A stretch of 64,000 nt of DNA, taken from NCBI GenBank assembly GCA_945861065.1, contig CAMASI010000009.1, forward strand, positions 1 to 64,000, in the 5' to 3' direction. Positions 1 to 8,432 of this stretch are shown here, piece by piece. Under the pieces are notes generated by a model. The model did not search any database. It was not told the DNA's origin and worked only from the letters and a program-made list of their open reading frames with translations. Source of the DNA: Klebsiella pneumoniae. GTDB lineage: Bacteria > Myxococcota_A > UBA796 > GCA-2862545. The number at the start of each line of letters is the position of its first letter. Within the stretch, counting starts at the first letter, position 1. A program made the translations under genes and the position numbers.

Positions 1-117
1 CGAACGAACCGTCCCAATGGACTGCGCGACTGGACGTGGTGTGCGCTTTCAGGTGAAGCGCTCGACTACGCTGCCGCGGCGAATTGTCTAGGTGCCAGGC
101 TAATAGCTAACGGCTAA
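1..117 (+). CDS. 3' end of a gene cut by the window edge; hypothetical
   Basis: Frame 1 is open from the first base to a TAA at 115-117 and would give 38 residues ending CLGARLIANG. The stretch is Trp- and Ala-rich (DWTWCALSGEALDYAAAANC). The ending faintly recalls the GxRLA ending of formylglycine-generating-enzyme/sulfatase-modifying domains, but this is too short to assign. It lies 61 bp upstream of bpt on the same strand. It could be chance read-through in GC-rich DNA. Confidence 0.3.
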   Translation, partial: RTNRPNGLRDWTWCALSGEALDYAAAANCLGARLIANG

Positions 118-140
118 TCGCTAACGGCTGCGCTTGTTTA

Positions 141-172
141 AGGTCTAGCCCAACCTCATCGGTGTTAGACCT
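141..172. repeat. Small inverted repeat upstream of bpt
   Basis: AGGTCTA at 141-147 is the exact reverse complement of TAGACCT at 166-172, separated by 18 bases, and ends 6 bases before the bpt start. Just upstream (106-129) GCTAACGGCT occurs twice. No U-run follows the stem, so this is not a classical terminator. It could be an operator or chance. Confidence 0.35.
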
Positions 173-178
173 AGCCCG

Positions 179-877
179 ATGCAGAAGCTGGTTTATGACG
201 GTTTGCAGCGCTGCCCGTACCTCCCGGGGCAGGTGGCGCGCTTGCCCCTGTACCGTCAGTTGGTCGCGCTGGGTCCGGACCTGCTCGACGAACGGCTCGC
301 TCAAGCCGAGCGAAGGGTGGGCAACTGTACGTACCGACCGAGCTGTCCGACTTGTTCCGCTTGCGAGGGTTTGAGAGTTCCGGTCGCCGAGTTCAATAAC
401 ACCCGGTCGCAGCGTCGGGTGTTGGGGCGCTGCGGGAACGTCACGGTTGACATTGGGCCAGCGGACATCAGTGACGAACGGCTCGGGCTTTTTGACCGCC
501 ACAAACGCGGGCGAGGATTGAGCGAAGAGGGTGAGCCCCTACGCGACAATTCTGAGTACGACGGGTGGTTAGTGCGCAGTTGCGCGTTCACCATCGAAAT
601 GCGCTACCGGATCGAGGGCAAGTTGGTCGGAGTCGGCGTGGTGGACGTAGGCCGAAAGGCCCTGAGCAGCGTCTATTTCTACTTCGAGCCCACGCAGGAA
701 ATCTCTCGACTTTCGCTAGGTGTTTTCAGTGTCCTTCAGGAGATCAAGCTCTGCCAACAGACGGGGCGAGACTACCTGTATTTGGGCCTTTTTGTCGCGG
801 ATTGCAGGCACCTTGCCTATAAGGCAGATTTCGTGCCGCATGAGCGCTTACAGGGGGGCGTTTGGAGACGGACGTAG
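179..877 (+). CDS. bpt: Aspartate/glutamate leucyltransferase (arginyl-transferase family)
   Basis: This 232-residue cytoplasmic enzyme should move an amino acid from an aminoacyl-tRNA to the N-terminus of proteins, which marks them for degradation through the N-end rule. Family hallmarks are visible: an N-terminal CPYLPGQ, the Cys cluster CTYRPSCPTCSAC near residues 49-62, NNTRSQRR just after it, an EMRYRIEGKLVGVGVVDVG core strand pair and a C-terminal YLYLGLFV..C..LAYKADF block. Its length matches bacterial Bpt. The ATG at 179 is the only start that keeps the N-terminal Cys motif. The 3' end overlaps the next gene by 16 bp, so the two are probably cotranscribed. No clpS partner is next to it. 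The leucyl versus arginyl donor cannot be told from sequence alone. Confidence 0.9.
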   Translation: MQKLVYDGLQRCPYLPGQVARLPLYRQLVALGPDLLDERLAQAERRVGNCTYRPSCPTCSACEGLRVPVAEFNNTRSQRRVLGRCGNVTVDIGPADISDERLGLFDRHKRGRGLSEEGEPLRDNSEYDGWLVRSCAFTIEMRYRIEGKLVGVGVVDVGRKALSSVYFYFEPTQEISRLSLGVFSVLQEIKLCQQTGRDYLYLGLFVADCRHLAYKADFVPHERLQGGVWRRT

Positions 878-1194
878 CGCATCGGATCTCGATGCTGGAA
901 GGCCGAATTCGAGCGTTTCCGATGGATCGGTTCGCCAGGTACGCATTGGCGCTCGAGCAGGGTAAACTCGGCGATTTTGTACAGGCGGAATTGGGGTTGC
1001 GGGCTGTCGTGCGGGATTGGCCGACCGCCGGGGCGGCGTGGTTGCAGCTGGGGCAGCTCTTGATCCGGATGGAACGCCTCGATTCAGCGCGGGAGGCCTT
1101 CACGGACGGACTTGGTTCGCTGGAAGGCGTGGACTCGGCGGAGGCGCGTCGAGGTCGTCGCGAGCTGCAAGATGCCCTCGAAGAGATGTCGTGA
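862..1194 (+). CDS. Small TPR-like protein
   Basis: This 110-residue soluble protein has about two helix-turn-helix TPR-like units. Signs are RYALALEQGKLGDFVQAE and AAWLQLGQLLIRMERLDSAREAF, with the alternating A/L/G/Y spacing typical of tetratricopeptide repeats, which bind partner proteins. The start chosen is TTG at 862 because a GGGGGG tract lies just upstream; ATG at 892 is the alternative. It overlaps bpt upstream by 16 bp and the hydroxylase downstream by 4 bp (GTGA), so translation of the three is likely coupled. The partner and function are unknown. Confidence 0.75.
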   Translation: METDVAHRISMLEGRIRAFPMDRFARYALALEQGKLGDFVQAELGLRAVVRDWPTAGAAWLQLGQLLIRMERLDSAREAFTDGLGSLEGVDSAEARRGRRELQDALEEMS

Positions 1195-2285
1195 CCCTAG
1201 ACCCGGTCGCGCTTGCGATCCCATTATTTGTCGCTTTTATTCTGGCGGAAGCGTTGTGGGCGTACCGTCAGGGGTCGAACACTGTTGGCTTCGAAGACGC
1301 CGTAGCCGCGCTGGCCACTGGCATTTGTCAACGGGCGTTGTTGTTGGTCGTCGGTGCGGCGCTCCTTGTTCCTTACGCGGTGCTCGCTGAGCACGCTCCG
1401 GTTGTGTTGCCGTTTTGGGCGCAGGTGCTCGTCGCCATTTTCGGTGTGGATTTCGCCTACTATTTGTGGCATCGATGGACCCACGAGTCCAATCTTGGGT
1501 GGGCGACCCATGTCGTTCACCACCAGAGCGAACACTACAACCTCGCGGTGGCGCTTCGGCAGAGCCTGACCGAGCCGTTTACGTCCTTTCCGTTCTACCT
1601 GCCGCTTGCGCTTATGGGCGTGGGCGTCGAGGTGTTCGCGGCGGTCGCTGCCGTCAACCTGTTGTACCAGTTTTTCCTTCATACCGAGGCGGTCAGGCGT
1701 TTGGGAGTCTTGGAGACGGTGTTGAACACACCGTCGCACCACCGTGTACATCACGGAATTAACCGAGTTTATCTCGACAAGAACTATGCTGGGATGTTCA
1801 TTATTTGGGATCGGTGGTTGGGTACCTTCGAGCCTGAGCGTGATCGTGTCGTGTATGGGACCCTCAAACCAGCCCAGACTTTCGAGCCGTTGTGGGCGAA
1901 TCTCCAGTGGTTTGTTGTGGTCGGAGCGATGGCCCGTCAGGTGGGTCCGCGGGTTTGGCTTCGTTCTCCGGCCTGGCAGCCGCCTGGCGCACCAGACATC
2001 GTACCGGAGCACGTGATCGCGTCGCGATTGCCGTATGCGCCGGAAGGGTCAAAAGGGTACCGACTCGCGGTGGTCGCCCAGGTCGGTGTGGTCGCAACGC
2101 TGCTCTGTGTGGCCATGCTGACGGAAGGCGTCCTCACGACTGCGCAACGGGGTGTTGTTGCGATTTTTCTCGTTATTCCGTGCGTAGCCTGGGGAGATCT
2201 GTTCGAGGGGCGAAGACGGCACCGACTTCTTCAGGTTGTGTGGGTCTCTGGCCTGCCCTTGCTCGGTTTCTGGCTAGCCGGGTAG
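1191..2285 (+). CDS. Fatty acid hydroxylase / sterol desaturase family membrane protein
   Basis: This 364-residue integral membrane di-iron oxygenase carries the family His clusters: HRWTH at about residue 94, HVVHHQSEH at about 107 and HHRVHHG at about 183, followed by YLDKNYAGMFIIWDRWLGTF. Hydrophobic segments flank the clusters at the N-terminus and a further pair lies at the C-terminus (about 290-360). The family inserts oxygen or double bonds into lipids; the HHRVHH...NYAG form is closest to the alkylglycerol-monooxygenase-like branch, so an ether lipid or fatty acid substrate is a reasonable guess. I chose GTG at 1191, which overlaps the stop of the TPR gene; the frame stays open further upstream but that part is antisense-like Gly/Arg-rich sequence. 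The last 12 bp overlap the convergent prepilin peptidase gene. Confidence 0.88.
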   Translation: MTLDPVALAIPLFVAFILAEALWAYRQGSNTVGFEDAVAALATGICQRALLLVVGAALLVPYAVLAEHAPVVLPFWAQVLVAIFGVDFAYYLWHRWTHESNLGWATHVVHHQSEHYNLAVALRQSLTEPFTSFPFYLPLALMGVGVEVFAAVAAVNLLYQFFLHTEAVRRLGVLETVLNTPSHHRVHHGINRVYLDKNYAGMFIIWDRWLGTFEPERDRVVYGTLKPAQTFEPLWANLQWFVVVGAMARQVGPRVWLRSPAWQPPGAPDIVPEHVIASRLPYAPEGSKGYRLAVVAQVGVVATLLCVAMLTEGVLTTAQRGVVAIFLVIPCVAWGDLFEGRRRHRLLQVVWVSGLPLLGFWLAG

Positions 2286-3104
2286 CCAACGACTCCAGGT
2301 TGGCAGGACCGCCCTGACGATGTGGTCGCCGTACAGAATCCACAAAAGCGCGGCGGCGCCCAGGGACGGACCAAATGGCAGCAAGCTTCGCCTGCCGGCG
2401 AGGGCCCATTGCCCGATCCCGACGATGGAACCAAGGATAGAACCCAACTGCACCACGAAGAGGAGCCCCGGAAATAGCCCGACCCAAGCGCCAAGTGCGG
2501 CCACGAACTTGACGTCGCCAAAGCCAAGCGCCTCACGTCCCGTGACCCGGCGCGCCGTCCATGCAATGACGCCGAAGCTGGCGCCACCCACGGCTGCGCC
2601 GAGCACCGCCTGGTGCCAACTCACCCGGCCCCACCCCTGGTAGTCGAGTGCCTGTAGTGCGAGTGCCAGGCCGATGCCGACAGGGATGGAGGCCACGGTG
2701 GTTTCGTTGGGCAACAAACGATGTCGCACGTCGATGAGCGAAGCGATGACGAGGGATACCGCGAAACCCGTGAAGCCCAACCAGGCTAGGGCGCTACCTG
2801 CGTCGGGAACGCCCGAAGGGACAAAACGCCGCCACGTCAGCCAAGCGAGAAGTCCGCAGAGTAGTTCGACGAGGGGGTACCGCACGCTGATGGGCGCGGC
2901 GCAAGCGCGGCACCGCGCGCGGAGCCAAAGCCACGAAACGACGGGGATATTGTCCAGCGGCCGGACCGGCGCTCGGCAAGATGGGCAATGAGACCCCGGC
3001 CAAACCACTGAGCGGTCCGCCGGAAGTCGATGAATCACGACGTTCGCGAAGCTCCCGAGTGCGAGGCCGACCGCCGCAGCGAGGACGGCCAAGGCTGCGG
3101 TCAT
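2274..3104 (-). CDS. pilD: Type IV prepilin peptidase / N-methyltransferase
   Basis: This 276-residue polytopic inner-membrane aspartic protease (A24 family) should cleave leader peptides of type IV pilins and pseudopilins and methylate the new N-terminus. The N-terminal FANVVIHRLP block is followed by a cytoplasmic zinc site made of two CxxC pairs (CPSC and CRAC). The two catalytic aspartates are in DVRHRLLPNE and in GFGDVKF. About seven or eight hydrophobic segments fit the family. The ATG at 3104 has a GGGAGG-type ribosome site. It stands alone here, away from pilus genes, as is common, and diverges from the arylsulfotransferase gene (63 bp apart). Confidence 0.93.
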   Translation of the reverse strand: MTAALAVLAAAVGLALGSFANVVIHRLPADRSVVWPGSHCPSCRAPVRPLDNIPVVSWLWLRARCRACAAPISVRYPLVELLCGLLAWLTWRRFVPSGVPDAGSALAWLGFTGFAVSLVIASLIDVRHRLLPNETTVASIPVGIGLALALQALDYQGWGRVSWHQAVLGAAVGGASFGVIAWTARRVTGREALGFGDVKFVAALGAWVGLFPGLLFVVQLGSILGSIVGIGQWALAGRRSLLPFGPSLGAAALLWILYGDHIVRAVLPTWSRWLPG

Positions 3105-3167
3105 GCCCTCGCCTCCCCTGCCGCCCTAACGCGCAAGGGACGCGAGTTACACCCGCATGGGGGTCCG

Positions 3168-4808
3168 ATGAGGTGGAAACCGGCCATCGTATTGCTGTGT
3201 GCCATCGCCTGCGGGGACAAGGTCCCAGCGGAAACCGCGGATACGGAAACCGACCCGCCCGCCGGAGACTGCGGGGTTCTCGCCTCCGCAGTCGTGTCGG
3301 AGCGAGCCGACACCCCGCTTGCGATGACCTTCACAGCAACGACTTCGGTGGCGACGACTGTTGCGGTGTCGTGGACGAATGAGGACCACACCCACACCGT
3401 GTCCGTCGACTTTTCCGAGGCCACGGACCATCGGCACACCCTGCTCGGGTTCCGGCCCGGGCAAGGGTACACGGTGACGATGTCCTTTAGCGGCGCGAGT
3501 TGCGCGTCCGAAGCCACGGTCGAGATCAATACGGAGGCCCTTCCTCCTTATTTCCCGAAGATTGAGCTTGTCGTAGAAGCGTCCGCTACCGTAGCCCCTG
3601 GCGAGACGTTGGTGGCGATGCGAACCCCTGCAAACGTTTTTCCCGGGCCTGCTGAAATCACCGCGGTAATCGATTTTGAGGGGAATATCGTTTGGTGGAA
3701 GGACGTGCTTGGATTCAACCAGGATGCGCTCGAACGGGAGTCCGGCCTGCTACTAACGTTGAATGGCACGGGTGAGGAAGCGCAAGGTTTTGAGTGGAAA
3801 TGGTCCGGGGAAATGACGAGGTCCTGGAGCGTCGATCCCAACATCGCTCCGCCAGGGATCGTTGTCGACGCCGCGTCGGGTAGACGTTTCCACCATGATT
3901 TTGCGATCGTCGCCGGAGCGTCGGAATTTGTCGCTTTGATGCGCTACGACTTGCCCGTGCAGAATTGGCCGGCCGACTATGAAGACGAGTCTGTCAAGGC
4001 GGACGCGGTGATCGCAGACGATGTGTTCGTTCACTTCAGCGAAGCGGGCGCGATTCTGTCTGAGACGCTGCTGAGCGACCTCCTCCCGGTCACACGAATC
4101 GGCTACGATTCTTTGGAAACCGTAGACGACGGTTGGAAAGATTGGGCGCACGCCAATGCCATTGAGATGGACCTGGATGGCCACATTATCGCGAGCCTTC
4201 GACACTTGGACTGTGTGATCAAATTTGACCCGGTGACGAAAAAGCTGGACTGGATTCTGGGTAATCACGACAACTGGCCAGCCGAATACCTCCCCTACCT
4301 TCTTGAACCCAGCGGGCCTGATTTCCGTTGGGCGTACCATCAACACGGCTCGGGCCGGAATCGGCTCGATCCGGCCGTGGTGTCGGTCACGATGTTCGAC
4401 AACGGCAACTGGCAGGCGAGTCCGTTCACTGGGGATCCAATCGACACGAGCCCGCGATCTAGGCTCGTGCAGTTCACGATCGACGAGGACGCGATGACGG
4501 TGACCCAGGACTGGTCCTACGAAGAGACGGAAGTGGGGCCGTTGTACAGCTTGGCGGTGGGTGAGCACGACGTGTTGGACAACGGGAATTCGCTCGGGAC
4601 TTTTGGCTTTCTGACCGGTGACAAGGACGGGACGAACGTTGAGAAAGGCTGGGGCGCGGACTCGGCCCGGATCATCGAATTGGACCCGGTTTCAGGCCGA
4701 GAACAGTGGCACATTCACCTGTATTCGGAAGGCGCAGACAACCCCGATGGATGGACCGCCTACCGATCTCATCGAATTGCGGCGGTGACGGGCCGGAAAG
4801 TGGAGTAG
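3168..4808 (+). CDS. Arylsulfotransferase-like secreted lipoprotein
   Basis: This 546-residue protein starts with a lipoprotein signal peptide (MRWKPAIVLLCAIAC) and an Asp/Thr tether. A beta-sandwich-like segment of about 100 residues follows. The rest resembles the six-bladed propeller of PAPS-independent arylsulfotransferases: EGNIVWWKD, HHDFAIV, HANAIEMDLDGHIIASLRH, IKFDPVTKKLDWILGNHDNW and AYHQHG. Those His residues correspond to the active-site blades where a sulfo-His forms in the family. It may transfer sulfate between phenolic compounds outside the cytoplasm. ATG 3168 has GGGGG four bases upstream; the longer open frame before it lies antisense to pilD. A 10-bp gap to the next gene suggests a transcript with the two following propeller proteins. 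Confidence 0.82.
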   Translation: MRWKPAIVLLCAIACGDKVPAETADTETDPPAGDCGVLASAVVSERADTPLAMTFTATTSVATTVAVSWTNEDHTHTVSVDFSEATDHRHTLLGFRPGQGYTVTMSFSGASCASEATVEINTEALPPYFPKIELVVEASATVAPGETLVAMRTPANVFPGPAEITAVIDFEGNIVWWKDVLGFNQDALERESGLLLTLNGTGEEAQGFEWKWSGEMTRSWSVDPNIAPPGIVVDAASGRRFHHDFAIVAGASEFVALMRYDLPVQNWPADYEDESVKADAVIADDVFVHFSEAGAILSETLLSDLLPVTRIGYDSLETVDDGWKDWAHANAIEMDLDGHIIASLRHLDCVIKFDPVTKKLDWILGNHDNWPAEYLPYLLEPSGPDFRWAYHQHGSGRNRLDPAVVSVTMFDNGNWQASPFTGDPIDTSPRSRLVQFTIDEDAMTVTQDWSYEETEVGPLYSLAVGEHDVLDNGNSLGTFGFLTGDKDGTNVEKGWGADSARIIELDPVSGREQWHIHLYSEGADNPDGWTAYRSHRIAAVTGRKVE

Positions 4809-4818
4809 ACTACGAACT

Positions 4819-7017
4819 GTGAGGTCGCGCGTGTGGAGTGCGATGTTGTGGTTTGGGGGTTGCCCGAGCGCGCCCGAAGCTGACTCGGGGGTGGCTTTTG
4901 GCACGGCACCTGAGACCGATTGTGTGGACGGGATCGACAACAACGGGAACGGCCGTCCGGATTGTGCCGATGAGGCGTGTGTCGCGGCCTGCGATGCCGA
5001 TGGCGACGGCTTCTTTGGATTGAGTTTTGGCGGAGACGACTGCGACGACTCCCGAGCGACCTCGTTTCCCAGGGCACCCGAGGTGTGCAACGGGTTCGAT
5101 GACGACTGTGATGGGTTTGCCGACGATCAGGACGTGAGCCTGGATGGATCGACCCGCAGCGAGTGGCATCCGGATCTCGATGCCGACGGTTTCGGGGCGA
5201 AGTTGGATTGGGTGACGTCCTGCGAGGCGCCCTACGGCTACCTGGGAGACGCGTCCGACTGCGATGACACGCTGACGATCGTGTCTCCGACGGCTGGTGA
5301 GGTTTGTGACGGGCTAGACAACGACTGTGACGGTCTGTACGATGACGATGACGCCTCGCTGGACTTGGCAAGCCTGACGACCTGGTACGCCGACGTGGAC
5401 GGCGACGGTCGGGGTGACACGTTGGTGTGGTTGGTTACCTGCTTCGCTCCTGCCGGGTACATCGCATTTCCTGGTGACTGTGACGATCATAACCCGCTGC
5501 TACCAGGCCAATTCTGGGAAGACGTGGATGAAGACGGCGTAGGTGCGGGCGTGCCCGACCCGGACGTTTCTTGCATGCCGCCCGCCGCCGGTTGGGTGCC
5601 CTTCATTGGGGACCCGGATTGTGACGATTCCGATCCGAGTATTTCTCCGGCGGCACAGGATGTATGTACGAATGATATTGATGAAAACTGCGACGGACAA
5701 ATCGTCCTTTGCGGTTTGGAAGGGGAGTGGGATTTGGACGAGGCTGGGGCCATCGTCAACCCGGGGGTGGGTGAACAGCTCCTTGGCAGGGACCTTTCAG
5801 GTGGCTTAGACATCGGTGGCACCCCCGCGCCCGACTTGGTCGTTGCTTCCCAGGATTTCGTGGCCTTTATGGATGCCACGGAAATCCTCGGTAAGTTTGA
5901 TACCGCGGTGGCGTTTGGCCGGCTCCTTGGCGAGCCTGGCGATGACTTCGGGACGGCGTTCAACCTTTCGGGTGATGTGGATGGCGATGGCGTTTTTGAC
6001 GTGTTTGTCGGTGGGCCAGGTGACGCCGATGGTGGCGTGAATGCGGGTGCCGTTTGGCTCGCACTGGGGCCGGTTGTCGGCGAATTAGGGATCGAGGCTT
6101 GGGCGGCTTCCAAATGGCACGGCCCGGCCTCGGAGACCCAGCTTGGCGCGCATTCGGGTTTCGGCAAGCTGAATTTGGACAACAAACGCGATTTCGTGCT
6201 CGGCGGTCCTGGGTATGATGACGGAACCGGTGTCGTCGGCGGCCTTTGGATTACGGATTACGACGCGGCCGTGGTTGCCAACGTGGACGACGTTAGGACT
6301 GCGAAAATCGTCGGAGATACCTACGATTCTGGGGTAGGTCTCGAATTCGTTGTTCTGGGTGATCGGAGTGGTGACGGGCTGGACGAGCTGGCGGTAGCGG
6401 CGCCCGGCCACGATGGCGCGGCCGTCAACGCTGGATTGGTGGCCTTGTTCTACGGCCCGATTTTCGGAGACCTGACCCTGAACGATGCGTGGGTGAATAT
6501 TCGGGGTGCCGGCGAAAATATGAGATTCGGTACTGCGATCAGCAGCCCTGGAGATTTGGACGGCGATGGCAGCCCAGACCTTTTGGCAGGCGGTGCGGAA
6601 GCCGGCTCTGGCGACGGCGGGGCGTGGGGGTGGTTCTTCCCTTTGCTGGATGACTCCGTGCTTGACGCCGCGCTGGTACTGACCGGCAGCGGCGCGCTTG
6701 GCGCTGGGGCAGCGCTGAACATCCGCGATCTCGATGGCGACGGAAGCGACGACGTCGTCGTTGGCAATGATCCGAACCAGTCTACAGAAGCGTCTCGGGG
6801 TCATGTCTGGGTGATTTATGGGCCGATGTCGGGGAGCGTCGATTTGGAGACGGAATCCGGCGCAGTGTTTCGAGGTGCAATCGAAGGTGACGAAGCCAGC
6901 GTGACGACCGTGGTGGATGACATCGATGGCGATGGGTATCCAGAACTGTTGATCGGAGGGCCTGGCGCCAATAAGAACGCGGGCGCTGCCTACATTCTTG
7001 GAGGCGGCCCGCTGTGA
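4819..7017 (+). CDS. Lipoprotein with MopE-type repeats fused to an FG-GAP propeller
   Basis: This 732-residue exported protein has two parts. After a short lipoprotein leader (about 15 residues, FGGC lipobox) residues about 35-300 hold roughly four MopE-type units, each a DxDxDG calcium-like loop plus CDD...APEVCNGFDDDCDG. Residues about 310-730 hold six integrin-like FG-GAP repeats (for example GDVDGDGVFDVFVGGPGD), which should fold as a calcium-binding beta-propeller. Such proteins sit on the outer surface; no enzyme motif is visible. The GTG at 4819 is used; GTG 4831 and ATG 4843 are alternatives. The stop overlaps the next gene by GTGA. Confidence 0.82.
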   Translation: MRSRVWSAMLWFGGCPSAPEADSGVAFGTAPETDCVDGIDNNGNGRPDCADEACVAACDADGDGFFGLSFGGDDCDDSRATSFPRAPEVCNGFDDDCDGFADDQDVSLDGSTRSEWHPDLDADGFGAKLDWVTSCEAPYGYLGDASDCDDTLTIVSPTAGEVCDGLDNDCDGLYDDDDASLDLASLTTWYADVDGDGRGDTLVWLVTCFAPAGYIAFPGDCDDHNPLLPGQFWEDVDEDGVGAGVPDPDVSCMPPAAGWVPFIGDPDCDDSDPSISPAAQDVCTNDIDENCDGQIVLCGLEGEWDLDEAGAIVNPGVGEQLLGRDLSGGLDIGGTPAPDLVVASQDFVAFMDATEILGKFDTAVAFGRLLGEPGDDFGTAFNLSGDVDGDGVFDVFVGGPGDADGGVNAGAVWLALGPVVGELGIEAWAASKWHGPASETQLGAHSGFGKLNLDNKRDFVLGGPGYDDGTGVVGGLWITDYDAAVVANVDDVRTAKIVGDTYDSGVGLEFVVLGDRSGDGLDELAVAAPGHDGAAVNAGLVALFYGPIFGDLTLNDAWVNIRGAGENMRFGTAISSPGDLDGDGSPDLLAGGAEAGSGDGGAWGWFFPLLDDSVLDAALVLTGSGALGAGAALNIRDLDGDGSDDVVVGNDPNQSTEASRGHVWVIYGPMSGSVDLETESGAVFRGAIEGDEASVTTVVDDIDGDGYPELLIGGPGANKNAGAAYILGGGPL

Positions 7018-8432
7018 GTTTTGGCCTATTGTTTCTGGTCGCTTGCGCTGGCGGTCCTGTCGAGTCGGACGTGGCAGCAACCGACACCGCGAGCGACACG
7101 GAACCCGTTGGGCGTCCCCCGCCGCCTTTGGTCGTGGGAACGTGGCCCGTCGCTGTCGTCGCCGAGACTGTGGTTGCGGAAGGGGAGGTCGGCGGTCAAT
7201 TAGGAAGCACTGTTGCGGTGGGCGACCTCGACGGCGACGGGTTCGTGGACCTGGTCGCGGGTGCACGGGGTGCGTCGCCAGGCGGTGTGGTGTACGTCGC
7301 GCCAGGACCTATCCGGGGTTCGACTTGGCTGGCTCCTTCGCTCACGGCAAAGGTGACGTCGGTGGCCAGTGGCGGTTTCGTCGGAAGCGGTGTGTGGCTC
7401 GGAGACGTGGACGCGGACGGGGGCGCAGATTTGTTGGTGTCGGCGCCCGGTCTGCAGGTCAATTCGGGACGTGTGGCGAAATTCGGCTCGGTGACTTCGG
7501 CGGTCGACTTTGGTGTGGACGCGGATTGGGAAGTGACTGGAAATGCGGAGGACCGACTCGGGACCGACTTGTCCATCGTTCCGGACGTTGATGGCGACGC
7601 AGTCGCGGACCTGCTGGTTGGGGCGCCGGGCTGCGGGATCGGTTGTAGCAGCGGTGTAGCGTGGCTCGTATTGGGGCCTGTGCTGACGTCCGTGGCGCTT
7701 GACGAGAGTACCGCCCAGATTTTTGGCGAGCTTGGTGACGCTGTCGGCACCAGTGTGTCGGGTCTCGGGGATGTGGACGGAGACGGGATCGGAGAGATCG
7801 CCGTCGGGGCGCCGGGGGACACCGTGTATGACGTCGACTCCGGTTCCGTGGGCGTGTTCTTTGGACCGATTCTGGGGGCGCCCCGACTCGATGTGGCCGG
7901 CGCGCGCTTTGTCGGTGGGGCCAGCGGCGAACAGGTAGGTGTGGGGTTGGCGGGACCCACGGACGGGGATGGGGATGGGCACGCGGACCTGCTCTTCGGG
8001 GCGCCCGGGGTGGTCACAGGCGGGGCCGTGTACCTGGCAACCGCTCCGTTTAGTGGGATCGTTTTCGCGCCGACTGCGACATTCAGGGTGTTGCCCGTGG
8101 CGGTAGACGAGGGTCTGGGTGCGGTGCTTACGTCCGTAGACCTGGACGCCGATGGGGCCACGGACGTGATCGTTGGTCTGCCCAAAGGCGACGTTGTCGG
8201 CGGTGACGATGGCGCGGTTGCGGTGCTCTTTGGACCACTTCAGGGCGTTCGCGCTTGGAACACGGCGGACCTATTGTTGACCGGAAGTACCGCTGCGGAC
8301 GAAGTGGGTCTGGCGGTTTTGGCGGCTGATCTCGACGGTGACGCCCTTCCAGAATTGGTGGTGGGCGCGTCCCTTGGTGGGAGCGAATTGGGCACCGGGG
8401 CGCTATTTGCGGTCCCCGGCGGCGTCAGGTGA
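7014..8432 (+). CDS. FG-GAP (integrin-alpha-like) repeat lipoprotein
   Basis: This 472-residue protein has a lipobox at LLFLVAC and an Asp/Thr-rich tether (ATDTASDTE). The rest is seven FG-GAP repeats, each with a DxDGDG calcium loop and an ending like LLVGAPG, which matches a complete seven-bladed propeller. It has no MopE units, unlike its upstream neighbour, and the two are translationally coupled (GTGA), suggesting a recent split or duplication within one operon. It is probably a surface adhesion or scaffold protein. The last 8 bp overlap the convergent aminotransferase gene. Confidence 0.83.
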   Translation: MSFGLLFLVACAGGPVESDVAATDTASDTEPVGRPPPPLVVGTWPVAVVAETVVAEGEVGGQLGSTVAVGDLDGDGFVDLVAGARGASPGGVVYVAPGPIRGSTWLAPSLTAKVTSVASGGFVGSGVWLGDVDADGGADLLVSAPGLQVNSGRVAKFGSVTSAVDFGVDADWEVTGNAEDRLGTDLSIVPDVDGDAVADLLVGAPGCGIGCSSGVAWLVLGPVLTSVALDESTAQIFGELGDAVGTSVSGLGDVDGDGIGEIAVGAPGDTVYDVDSGSVGVFFGPILGAPRLDVAGARFVGGASGEQVGVGLAGPTDGDGDGHADLLFGAPGVVTGGAVYLATAPFSGIVFAPTATFRVLPVAVDEGLGAVLTSVDLDADGATDVIVGLPKGDVVGGDDGAVAVLFGPLQGVRAWNTADLLLTGSTAADEVGLAVLAADLDGDALPELVVGASLGGSELGTGALFAVPGGVR

